Below are positions 4,647 to 12,240 of a stretch of DNA of 12,240 nt, one piece after another; position 1 is the stretch's first letter; each line of letters opens with the position of its first letter. The notes below the pieces were generated by a model that made no database searches, was not told the origin of the DNA, and was given only the letters and a program-made list of their open reading frames with translations. A program made the translations under genes and the position numbers. The DNA comes from JAZGBC01 sp036444495 (GTDB lineage: Bacteria > Pseudomonadota > Alphaproteobacteria > Kiloniellales > J153): contig JAZGBC010000014.1 of assembly GCA_036444495.1 (NCBI GenBank), positions 1 through 12,240 on the forward strand. The letters are read 5' to 3'.

Positions 4647-7642
4647 GTGCCGGTCTCCCGGCTCTTGCCGCCGTCCAGGTCCGCGCCCAGCGCCTTGGCC
4701 GGCCCCTCCACGATCTCGATGAACACCTCGTGCACCTCCTGGGCGCTGGCGATGAGGTTCTCGCGCAGCGCCGCGAAGTCCGCCATGCCGGCGGCGCGCG
4801 CCAGGGAGGCCTGGAGCCCCTCGCTGCCCTGGTCGGCATCGAAGGCGGGGGCGGCGGTCAGGCGCAGCATGCCCTGGACCTGGCGCACCAGGCGCGTGGC
4901 CTCGATCAGGCGCTGGGCGAGCGCGGTTCCCAGGAGCCCGGCCTGGGCCAGCTTGGCGAAGGCCGCCTGGGTCGAGCCGTCCAGCAGCTCCGGGTGCTCG
5001 GGCGCGTGTTTGAGCAGCAGGTACTGGGCCAGGAACTCCAGGTCGGTCAGGCCGCCGCGCAGGTATTTCACGCTCCAGATGGACCGGGCCGGGCGCTCGC
5101 GCTCGATGCGCGCGCGCATCTCGGCCACATCGATCAAGAGCTTGTCCGCATCCCTCGGCGCGCAGAGGATATCCCGCAACGCCGCTTCGATGCGCGCTTT
5201 GAGGTCCGGCTCCCCCGTCACCACGCGGGCGCGGGTGAGCGCCATATGCTCCCAGGTCCAGGAGTCCTGCTCGTAGTACTGGCGCCAACCGCCGAGCGAG
5301 GTGGCGATGGGCCCGGCGTTGCCCGAGGGCCTCAAGCGCATGTCGATCTCGTAGAGCCGGCCCTCGGGCGTGAGCGCGGAGACCGCGTTGATGAAGCGCT
5401 GGGCCAGGCGCGCGTAGTACTGGCTCGTCGGCAGGGGCTTGGGGCCGTCGGACTCCCCCGCGCCCTCGGCCGTCTCGTAGATGAAGATGAGATCCAGGTC
5501 GGAGGCGACGGTCATCTCGCGCGCGCCCAGCTTGCCGAGCGCCAGGACCGCCAGGCCCGGCCCGGGCACGCGGCCGTGGCTGCGCGCGATGTCGTCGGAG
5601 ACCGGCTGCGCCATGCCCGCCAGCACCGTATCGGCGATGTCGCTGAGCGCCCGGCCGGCCTCGTCCACGTCACTGGTGTGGCGCAGGATGTGCATCCCCG
5701 CCTGGAAGCGCCGGTCGTTCGCCCAGCGGCGCGAGAGGTCGAGCACGTCCTGAAAGTCCTGCGCCTGGTCCAGTGCGGCCTCCAGCTCCCGCGCCAGCTC
5801 CTCGCGCCCCGGGATGGGATCGAAGAAGCCGGGCGTGAGCACGGCATCGAGCAGCGCCGGCCGGCGGCTCAGGTGATCGGCGAGCGCCGGGGCACCGCCC
5901 ATGACCTCGGCCAGCATGCCGAGCAGCGGCGGGTTGGCGTGGAGCAGGGAGAAGAGCTGTACGCCCGCGGGCAGGCCCGAGAGGAACTCGTCGAACTTGG
6001 TCAGCGCCAGGTCCGGCTGCGTGGTCTTGCCCAGGGCCTCGAGCAGGCTGGGCATGAGCTCGGTCAGGAGCTCGCGGCTGCGGGTCGAGCGCGTGGCGCG
6101 GTAGCGGCCGTGGTGCCAGGCGCGCACCAGGTTGAACACGGTGGGCCCTTCCTTGAAGCCCAGGGACTCCAGGGTGGCGAGCGTGCCCGGCTCCGGCTCG
6201 CCGCCGGTAAAGACCAGGTTTCCCTTGGGCGAAAGCGCGGGCTCCTCCTCGAACAGCTCGGCATAGTGGCGCTCGACCGAGCGCAGGACGGCCAGGAGCT
6301 CGGCGCGGAAGGCGGCGGGGTCGTCGTGGCCCATGAAGGCGGCGGTCCGCGCGATGCCGGCCGCGTCCCCGGGCAGGCTGTGGGTCTGCTGGTCTTCGAC
6401 CATCTGCAGGCGATGCTCCAGGCGGCGCAGGTAGCGGTAGGCCGCGGCCATGTCCTGGGCCGTTTGCCCGCTGATGTGGCCGGCTTCCGCCAGGGCATCG
6501 AGCGACTCTTCCAGCCTGGCCCCGCGCAGCTGGGGCTGGCGCCCGCCCCAGATGAGCTGCTGGGTCTGGACGAAAAGCTCGATCTCGCGGATACCGCCGC
6601 GGCCCAGCTTGATGTTGTGCCCCTCGACCGCGATCTCGGCGCCGCCCTTGTGGGCGTGGATCTGGCGCTTGATGGAGTGGATATCCTGCAGCGCCCAGAA
6701 GTCCAGGTTCTTGCGCCAGACGAAGGGGCGCAGTTCCTTGAGGAAGGCCGTGCCCAGGGCCAGGTCGCCCGCCACCGGCCGGGCCCGGATCATGGCGGCG
6801 CGCTCCCAGTTCTGGCCCATGCTCTCGTAGTAGGTCAGCGCCGCCGGCACCGAGATGGCCGCGGGCATGGCCCCCGGGTCGGGCCTGAGGCGCAGATCGG
6901 TGCGGAAGACGTATCCCTCGGCCGTGCGCTCCTCCAGGACCGTTACCAAATCCCGGGTCAGCCGCACGAAGCCCTCCTGCGGACCCCGCTCGTGCCGGTA
7001 GCGTGCCTTTTCCGGGTCGAACAGGACGATGAGGTCGATGTCCGAGGAGTAGTTGAGCTCGCGGGCCCCCAGCTTGCCCAGGCCGAGCACCACATAGCCG
7101 CAGTCGCGTTGCGGCTCCGCCGGGTCGGCCAGCTCCAGTTCACCCCGCCCCGCCGCCTCGCGCAACAGGTGGGCGAGCGCCACCGACACCGCCGCATCGG
7201 CAAAGTCGGACAGGGCCGCTATGACCTGGCCCACGGTCCAGTGGCCGGTGATATCCGCCAGACCCACCAGGAGGGCGGTCCCACGGCGCACCCGGCGCAA
7301 CTCCGCCATCAGCAGCCGGCGATCCTCCTCGTGGGCAAGTTCGTCCTTGAGCCTACGTAAGACTTCCCGTAGGACGGCCTCCGGCCCGCGGGTCAGAATG
7401 CCGACAAAAAAGGCGATATCGGAGAAAATACAGTGACTCAGGAAGGGGCTATTGGCGAAAATAGCCTCCAGCAGCCGCCGGCCGGCAGAATCCTCGGGCA
7501 GGGCGCGGGCGAAGCCCGCCAGCTCCGGATCATCCAGCCGGGCGGCCTTTTGGGCCCAGTCCTCCAGGCCCCGCGCGGCGCGAGCCGCATCGCCCGGTTT
7601 TGGCAAATAGTCGAGTGAATCGCGAAAGAACAGATCGGTCAT
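4643..7642 (-). CDS. glnE: Bifunctional glutamine synthetase adenylyltransferase/adenylyl-removing enzyme
   Basis: This enzyme attaches AMP to glutamine synthetase, inactivating it, and removes AMP by phosphorolysis. It responds to PII proteins and glutamine, and so couples nitrogen status to ammonia assimilation in the cytoplasm. The 999-residue length from the ATG at 7642-7640 fits the family (E. coli 946). Two nucleotidyltransferase modules are visible. The N-terminal (adenylyl-removing) one is at about residues 186-205, with GKLGARELN and SSDIDLIVLFD. The C-terminal (adenylylating) one is at about 700-717, with GKLGAREM and SDLDLIFIYE. The conserved stretch LGRGGIREIELFVQ separates them. 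The C-terminal helical region contains SIWSVKYLRGGLTDLEFLAQ. An upstream in-frame GTG at 7669 would add nine residues; I prefer the ATG because MTDLFFRDSL looks like a native N-terminus, although neither start has a clear ribosome binding site. It diverges from the YhdP-like gene. Confidence 0.96.
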   Translation of the reverse strand: MTDLFFRDSLDYLPKPGDAARAARGLEDWAQKAARLDDPELAGFARALPEDSAGRRLLEAIFANSPFLSHCIFSDIAFFVGILTRGPEAVLREVLRRLKDELAHEEDRRLLMAELRRVRRGTALLVGLADITGHWTVGQVIAALSDFADAAVSVALAHLLREAAGRGELELADPAEPQRDCGYVVLGLGKLGARELNYSSDIDLIVLFDPEKARYRHERGPQEGFVRLTRDLVTVLEERTAEGYVFRTDLRLRPDPGAMPAAISVPAALTYYESMGQNWERAAMIRARPVAGDLALGTAFLKELRPFVWRKNLDFWALQDIHSIKRQIHAHKGGAEIAVEGHNIKLGRGGIREIELFVQTQQLIWGGRQPQLRGARLEESLDALAEAGHISGQTAQDMAAAYRYLRRLEHRLQMVEDQQTHSLPGDAAGIARTAAFMGHDDPAAFRAELLAVLRSVERHYAELFEEEPALSPKGNLVFTGGEPEPGTLATLESLGFKEGPTVFNLVRAWHHGRYRATRSTRSRELLTELMPSLLEALGKTTQPDLALTKFDEFLSGLPAGVQLFSLLHANPPLLGMLAEVMGGAPALADHLSRRPALLDAVLTPGFFDPIPGREELARELEAALDQAQDFQDVLDLSRRWANDRRFQAGMHILRHTSDVDEAGRALSDIADTVLAGMAQPVSDDIARSHGRVPGPGLAVLALGKLGAREMTVASDLDLIFIYETAEGAGESDGPKPLPTSQYYARLAQRFINAVSALTPEGRLYEIDMRLRPSGNAGPIATSLGGWRQYYEQDSWTWEHMALTRARVVTGEPDLKARIEAALRDILCAPRDADKLLIDVAEMRARIERERPARSIWSVKYLRGGLTDLEFLAQYLLLKHAPEHPELLDGSTQAAFAKLAQAGLLGTALAQRLIEATRLVRQVQGMLRLTAAPAFDADQGSEGLQASLARAAGMADFAALRENLIASAQEVHEVFIEIVEGPAKALGADLDGGKSRETGT

Positions 7643-7739
7643 GGTACGCCGCCCGGCTCGGCGGCACACTGCGAGAGCCCGCCCCCGGGGTCAAGTGCGG
7701 CCAGGAGTCCGGCCCCCGGTCAGGCCGGAAAGGCGCGCC
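7643..7739. promoter_or_regulatory. Divergent spacer between glnE and the YhdP-like gene
   Basis: This 97-base spacer must hold the promoters of both genes unless they are read from farther away. On the minus strand TTGACC (7694-7689) is followed 17 bases later by CAGTGT, a possible weak promoter for glnE. On the plus strand GGAAAGG just before the ATG at 7740 is a good ribosome binding site with a 6-base gap. I see no NtrC or sigma-54 site. Confidence 0.35.
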
Positions 7740-10700
7740 ATGATCCAGCGCGGCACGCGCATCGCCATCGAGGTTATCGCCGGCTTGATCGGCGTCGTCG
7801 TGCTGCTCGTCGGCATGTCGCTCTGGCGCCTGTCCACCGGGCCGATCGAGCTCGACTTCCTGACGCCGGCTGTGGAGACCGCGCTGAGCGATCCCGACGG
7901 CGGCTTGTCCGTGCGCGTGGGCCGGACAGAGCTGACCTGGGGCGGATGGGACAAGACCCTCGACCTGCACACGCGCGACGTGCGCATCCAGGACGAGAAG
8001 GGCTTCACCCTGGCGGCCCTGCCCGACATCGTGGTGCGCCTCAGCCTGCGCGCGCTGGTCCAGGGCAGCGTCGCGCCCACCGTGGTCGAGGTGATTGGCG
8101 CCCGGCTTAACCTGGTGCGCGGGGCCGACGGCAGCTTCGAGTTCGACCGCTGGCACGGCGAGACGCAGGAAGCCTTGATCGAATCCGATATGTCACAGGT
8201 GCTGCCCTCGGTCATCGAGCGATTGATGTCCAGCCCCGAACCCGGCGAACCGCTCAGCTATCTCACCGCCGTGCGCATCGTGGGCGGCCAAGTTGGGGTC
8301 AACGACAGGAAGCTGGGGCGTTATTGGCAGGCCCCGCTGGCGGATATCGAGCTGCGGCGCAACGCGGCGGGGCTTGCCGGCGAAATCGCCATGGTGATCG
8401 CGCTCGGCGATACCTACACCAATTTCACCGGGAGCTTCCTCTTCGATCGGGACACGGGGCGGATCGACCTCAGCAGTTACTTCACGGACCTGCATCCGGC
8501 GGCCCTGAGCTCCGTGGCGCCGCAACTGGAGAAACTCGGCGGGCTGAGCACGCCGCTCGACGGCTCCCTCTCGGCCTCCCTCGGGGTCGATGGCCGGGTC
8601 GAGTCCATGAGCTTCCGGGTGAGCGGGGGCAGCGGCACCATCTCGCTGCCGGAACTGCTGCCCGAGGCCGTGCCGCTCCTGAGCAGCGAGGCGCGCGGAA
8701 GCCTCAGCGGACCGGACCGGAGCTTCGAGCTGGAAAGCGCGGTCCTGCGGCTGGGCACTGAGGAGGAGCCCGGCCCGGTCATATCGGTTGCCGGGTCAAT
8801 CGTGAGCGAGGGCGCCGAATTCGCCGGCGACCTGGACCTGGATGCGGAAATCACGGTGCGCGGCATTACCCTGGATGAATTCCCGCGTTATTGGCCGGAG
8901 TCCATGGCCATCAATGCGCGGCGCTGGGTGCTGCGCAACATGCCGCGCGGCGTCGTCGACGAGATGACGATGGTGGCGGCGCTGCACCTGCCGGGAGGCG
9001 CGCTGGACCTGACCGAGATCGGGAAGATCGAGGGGACGCTGAGCTACCGCGATCTGGAGGTCCACTATTTCCAGCCCCTGCCGGCTGTTACCGCGGTGGC
9101 GGGCACGGCCACCTTCGACCACACCGGCTTCATGTTCCACTCCGAGGGCGGCAAGCTCCTGGATCTGGAGGTTGGGCCGTCGACGGTGGACATCCGCGGA
9201 CTGGACACGGCCCACCAGGAGTTGACGGTCAAGGGGGGAGTGGTTGGACCGCTTTCCACAATTCTCAAGGTTCTCGATCACGACCGCCTCAAGCTGGTAC
9301 GCCGTTTGGATATCGACCCGGCCACGACCGAGGGGGAGTTGGCCGCACAGTTCGAATTCGAGTTCCCGCTGCTCAACGCCCTGGTCCTCGATGAAGTGGT
9401 TATGGCGGTCAAGGCCAACCTGGAGCGGGTCACCATCCGCGAGTTCATACTGGGTCTGGATGCGGAAAACGGCAGCCTCTCGCTCTGGCTGGACAAGTCG
9501 GGCATGGGAATCAAGGGCCCCTTCGAGCTGGCCGGCGTGCCGCTGGACATCGAATGGCAGGAGAATTTCTCCAAGAAGAGCGACCGCGCCCGGGCGTTTC
9601 TGGTTCGGGCGAGCCGGCTGGACGACGCCGACCGCAAGGTCCTCGGCCTCGATCTGGTGCCCTATCTGGAGGGACCGGTCTCGGCAACCGTGCGCTATGG
9701 CGGCGACCGCGCCGGCAAGGGCAAGATCGAAGTGGCGGTCAACCTGGAGGACGCCAGACTCGCCTTCTCGGCGCTGTCCTGGGAAAAGCTGCCGGGCGTT
9801 TCCGGCGAAGTCCATCTGACGTTGGGCATGCAAGACGGCAAGCTGACCGAGGTATCCGAGATCGACGTCCAGGCCGGTACCCTGATCGCACAGGGTACCG
9901 GGACTTTCGACGAGCGCGGGAAAGCGCTGCAAGGTTTGCGGTTCGAGCAGTTGGCCTTCGACCGCAGCCGCCTGACGGACGTGACGGTCGGGCTGAACGA
10001 GCCGGCCCTGTCGGTGAACATCGGCGGCGGCGTCCTCGATGCCGCCTGGCTTCTTGGCGGGGAAACCGATGAGAGCGCGCCAGAAAGCGCTAGCATCGTC
10101 AGAAAGGAGGAGAAGGGGGAGTCCGCTTCCGGATCGGTAGAGGCGTCTGCTGCGGCCAAGGACAAGGACTCGGCCGGACCGAACGGCCGTACGCCCGTGC
10201 AGTCGCCGCGCGCCAAGCGCAGCTTCATGCCGCTCGACTTGCGGGCCGCGCGCCTTGATGCCGTTTATGTCACATCCGACCGCTATCTCGAAGACGTTGC
10301 GCTGTACTTGCGCCGAAGCCGCGCCGGCTGGAAGGGCATTCGGGTTGAGGGCAAGGTGCCGCGCAAATTCTGGAGCAAGCTGTTTCCCGTTAAATCGGCG
10401 GCCGATGAGAGGGTCGAAAGGGAAAACGGGACGACGGGCGGCGAGCACGACCGGCCGGAGGACGCGAAAGCGCAGGCGGAGGAACAGGAGCGGGCGGCGC
10501 TCGGGCCCGAGTCCGCCGATTTGCTGGACCGCTCCCTGCGCATCGACTTCCGGCCGAAGCCGGGCGGCGGCTACGCGCTGGAGGTCATCGCCGAGGACAT
10601 GGGCGGCGTGCTGCGCGCGTTGGATCGCATGGATACCATGCAGGGCGGCAGCTTGGTCATCCGGGGCGAGGCGGACGGGCCGCTGCCGCTGCATCTGCTC

Positions 10701-11210
10701 GAGGCGCGCATCGAGGCGCGGGATTATCTGCTGATCGAAGCGCCCAGGCTGGCCAAACTGCTTTCGCTCGCCTCGCTCACCGGTTTCGTCGACTCGCTGC
10801 GCGGCGAAGGACTCAGGTTCGAACGCATCGTCGGCGATTTCACCTTGCTCGACGGGCAATTCGAGACCGACTTGATCCGCGCCTATGGTTCGGCCCTGGG
10901 CATTACCGCCAAGGGCAGAATCGATTTCGACCAATCGTTGGTGGACCTGAAAGGCACGGTCGTGCCCGCCTATACGATCAACCGTATCCTGGGAAGTATT
11001 CCGCTTCTCGGCCCCATTTTGACCGGCGGCGAGGGCGAGGGCCTCCTGGCCGTGACCTACTCCATGGATGGTCCGCTGAGCGACCCCGAGGTGAACGTAA
11101 ACCCGCTTTCGGCCTTGGCTCCGGGGTTTCTGCGCGGCCTGTTCTCTGCGGGCTCCAGCAATTCGGACAAGGAAAAAGCCACGGTGTTTCCGGAGCGCGC
11201 GGACCCGTAA
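7740..11210 (+). CDS. YhdP/AsmA-like envelope protein (DUF3971 and AsmA C-terminal domains)
   Basis: This 1156-residue protein belongs to the large AsmA/YhdP/TamB group. These inner-membrane-anchored, beta-rich proteins span the periplasm and in E. coli help move phospholipids to the outer membrane. One N-terminal membrane segment is visible at about residues 6-28 (AIEVIAGLIGVVVLLVGMSL). The long middle is repetitive and beta-rich, with the DUF3971-like part roughly in the first half. The C-terminal AsmA signature lies at about 1061-1107, with GTVVPAYTINRILG, IPLLGPILTGGEGEG and then NPLSALAPG. Two charged low-complexity inserts (about 773-826 and 882-924), rich in E, K, A, S and D, interrupt the second half. 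The ATG at 7740 follows GGAAAGG and places the membrane segment at the N-terminus; an upstream in-frame GTG at 7641 would add a basic leader and overlap glnE, and is rejected. It converges on tyrS. Confidence 0.9.
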   Translation: MIQRGTRIAIEVIAGLIGVVVLLVGMSLWRLSTGPIELDFLTPAVETALSDPDGGLSVRVGRTELTWGGWDKTLDLHTRDVRIQDEKGFTLAALPDIVVRLSLRALVQGSVAPTVVEVIGARLNLVRGADGSFEFDRWHGETQEALIESDMSQVLPSVIERLMSSPEPGEPLSYLTAVRIVGGQVGVNDRKLGRYWQAPLADIELRRNAAGLAGEIAMVIALGDTYTNFTGSFLFDRDTGRIDLSSYFTDLHPAALSSVAPQLEKLGGLSTPLDGSLSASLGVDGRVESMSFRVSGGSGTISLPELLPEAVPLLSSEARGSLSGPDRSFELESAVLRLGTEEEPGPVISVAGSIVSEGAEFAGDLDLDAEITVRGITLDEFPRYWPESMAINARRWVLRNMPRGVVDEMTMVAALHLPGGALDLTEIGKIEGTLSYRDLEVHYFQPLPAVTAVAGTATFDHTGFMFHSEGGKLLDLEVGPSTVDIRGLDTAHQELTVKGGVVGPLSTILKVLDHDRLKLVRRLDIDPATTEGELAAQFEFEFPLLNALVLDEVVMAVKANLERVTIREFILGLDAENGSLSLWLDKSGMGIKGPFELAGVPLDIEWQENFSKKSDRARAFLVRASRLDDADRKVLGLDLVPYLEGPVSATVRYGGDRAGKGKIEVAVNLEDARLAFSALSWEKLPGVSGEVHLTLGMQDGKLTEVSEIDVQAGTLIAQGTGTFDERGKALQGLRFEQLAFDRSRLTDVTVGLNEPALSVNIGGGVLDAAWLLGGETDESAPESASIVRKEEKGESASGSVEASAAAKDKDSAGPNGRTPVQSPRAKRSFMPLDLRAARLDAVYVTSDRYLEDVALYLRRSRAGWKGIRVEGKVPRKFWSKLFPVKSAADERVERENGTTGGEHDRPEDAKAQAEEQERAALGPESADLLDRSLRIDFRPKPGGGYALEVIAEDMGGVLRALDRMDTMQGGSLVIRGEADGPLPLHLLEARIEARDYLLIEAPRLAKLLSLASLTGFVDSLRGEGLRFERIVGDFTLLDGQFETDLIRAYGSALGITAKGRIDFDQSLVDLKGTVVPAYTINRILGSIPLLGPILTGGEGEGLLAVTYSMDGPLSDPEVNVNPLSALAPGFLRGLFSAGSSNSDKEKATVFPERADP

Positions 11211-11235
11211 AGGGAAGGGACCCCCCGGGGGAAAG
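11211..11235. other. Short convergent gap between the YhdP-like gene and tyrS
   Basis: Only 25 bases separate the two stop codons. The gap contains CCCCCGGGGG (11222-11231), a palindrome with no loop, and no T-tract on either strand. I see no convincing terminator. Confidence 0.5.
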
Positions 11236-12240
11236 TCAAACGGCCCGCACCAGGGCGTGGCGCTTCTTGCCCGCGGACAGCTTGATCACCCCGTCCGGGT
11301 TGAGATCGGAAAGCCCGACGGCCCTGGCGTCGTTTTCGATGGCCACGTCGTTGACGCGTCCGCCGCCGCCCTTGATCAGGCGCCGCGCCTCGCCGTTGCT
11401 CGCGGTCAGGCCGGCCTCGCGCAGCAGTTCGTACGCCGGGATGCCCTGGGCGAGCCGGTCGCGGGACACCTCGATCGTGGGCAGCTCGCCGCCGATGCCG
11501 CCCTCCTCGAAGGTCTTGCGTGCGGTCTCGGCGGCCGCCCGCGCCGCGGCCTCGCCCCGGCATAGCTTGGTGGCCTCATCGGCCAGGATCTTCTTGGCCT
11601 CGTTGATCTCATTGCCCTCGAGCCGCTCCAGGCGCCCGATCTCCTCCTCCGGCAGCTCGGTAAAGAGGCGCAGGAAGCGGCCCACATCGGCGTCCTCCGT
11701 GTTGCGCCAGTACTGCCAGTAGTCGTAGGACGAGAGCCGTTCCTCGTTAAGCCAGACCGCGCCTTCGGCGGTCTTGCCCATCTTGGCGCCCGAGGAGGTG
11801 GTGATGAGCGGCGAGGTCAGGCCGTAAAGCGTCTTCTGATCCAGGCGCCGGCCCAAATCCACGCCGACCACGATGTTGCCCCACTGGTCCGAGCCGCCCA
11901 TCTGCAGGAGACAGTTGTGGCGCCGGCTCAGCTCCAGGAAGTCGTAGGCCTGGAGCACCATGTAGTTGAACTCGAGGAAGCTCAGGTGGTGCTCGCGTTC
12001 CAGGCGCAGGCGCACCGAGTCGAAGGTCAGCATCTGGTTGACCGAGAAATGGCGGCCGTACTCGCGCAGGAAGGCGACGTAGTTGAGCTCGTCCAGCCAG
12101 GCTGCATTGTCCACCATGAAGGCGTCGGTCGGCCCCTCGCCGAAGGTCAGGAACTGTTCGAAGGTCTTCTTGATGCCCGCCGTGTTGCGCGCGATCTGCT
12201 CCCCGGTCAGCAGCTGGCGCGATTCGTCCTTGCCCGAGGG
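11236..12240 (-). CDS. tyrS: Tyrosyl-tRNA synthetase, missing its N-terminus at the window edge
   Basis: This enzyme charges tRNA-Tyr with tyrosine using ATP. The visible 334 residues run from P-S-G-K-D-E-S at the window edge to TGA at 11238-11236. The frame is open through 12240, so the gene continues beyond it and an internal ATG at 12117 is not the start. The N-terminal part with the HIGH motif is missing. Visible landmarks are MGGSDQWGNI (tyrosine/ATP pocket), the KMSKS-type loop here written KMGKT (in SSGAKMGKTAEGAVWLN), WQYWRNTEDADVG, and a C-terminal S4 RNA-binding domain (about the last 70 residues, with LLREAGLTASNGEARRLIKGG). The KMGKT variant and S4 tail fit the bacterial TyrRS class with insertion-type loop and indicate a functional enzyme. 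It converges on the YhdP-like gene with a 25-base gap. Confidence 0.96.
   Translation of the reverse strand, partial: PSGKDESRQLLTGEQIARNTAGIKKTFEQFLTFGEGPTDAFMVDNAAWLDELNYVAFLREYGRHFSVNQMLTFDSVRLRLEREHHLSFLEFNYMVLQAYDFLELSRRHNCLLQMGGSDQWGNIVVGVDLGRRLDQKTLYGLTSPLITTSSGAKMGKTAEGAVWLNEERLSSYDYWQYWRNTEDADVGRFLRLFTELPEEEIGRLERLEGNEINEAKKILADEATKLCRGEAAARAAAETARKTFEEGGIGGELPTIEVSRDRLAQGIPAYELLREAGLTASNGEARRLIKGGGGRVNDVAIENDARAVGLSDLNPDGVIKLSAGKKRHALVRAV

Noticed and set aside
4628..7360. Long open frame on the plus strand antisense to glnE (about 910 codons)
   Set aside because: It lies opposite a certain glnE and has no recognisable domain. Its composition (Q, R, G, A, H rich) is typical of antisense frames in GC-rich genes.
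7641..7739. N-terminal extension of the YhdP-like frame from GTG 7641
   Set aside because: It would overlap the glnE start and adds an arginine-rich leader before the membrane segment; the ATG at 7740 has a much better ribosome binding site.
8796..10934. Long minus-strand open frame opposite the YhdP-like gene
   Set aside because: Same reason: it is an antisense shadow of a recognisable gene with no family match and no start signal.
11216..11235. CCCCCGGGGG as a terminator between convergent genes
   Set aside because: The palindrome has no loop and no T-run follows on either strand.

Overview
This window reads as a stretch of chromosome from a high-GC alphaproteobacterium, probably near Rhodospirillales. 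The evidence is the RF2 type (SPY in place of SPF), a TTAA-N7-TTAAC box of the CtrA type, the glnE and YhdP-like neighbourhood, and palindromic TAGAGCA...TGCTCTA intergenic elements. The lineage is an inference. Almost all of the window is ordinary housekeeping sequence, and I see no phage, CRISPR array or defence cassette.

Layout, left to right. Positions 1-185 hold two adjacent long palindromes and a strong ribosome binding site ahead of prfB (186-1323, +). The prfB gene encodes peptide chain release factor 2 and is read through a programmed +1 frameshift at an in-frame TGA (255-257). A small cysteine-containing minus-strand ORF (1320-1610) converges on prfB so that the stop codons overlap; a CtrA-type box lies upstream of it. 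A gene-poor, locally AT-rich stretch (1611-2205) leads to a stand-alone receiver protein (2206-2760, +).

Next comes a minus-strand block: glnE (4643-7642), a Y1/HUH REP-associated transposase (3638-4330) inside an element with a perfect 24-bp terminal inverted repeat (3613-4607), and a ferritin-like DUF455 protein (2805-3623). The element appears to have landed just behind the original start of the DUF455 gene. That start probably overlapped the glnE stop as GTGA. The only ATG now available to DUF455 lies inside the element's terminal repeat. A 24-bp direct repeat (21 of 24 matching) flanks the element, and a perfect 28-bp tandem duplication covers the DUF455 stop codon.

A long AsmA/YhdP-like envelope protein (7740-11210, +) diverges from glnE across a 97-bp spacer and converges on tyrS (11236 to beyond 12240, minus), whose first codons lie outside the window.

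The genes cover unrelated functions: translation termination (prfB), tRNA charging (tyrS), nitrogen control through glutamine synthetase adenylylation (glnE), outer-membrane lipid homeostasis (YhdP-like), signalling (receiver protein) and a diiron-type protein. The features most worth a second look are the transposase insertion that rebuilt a gene start, the paired palindromes in the prfB leader, and the CtrA-boxed small ORF.
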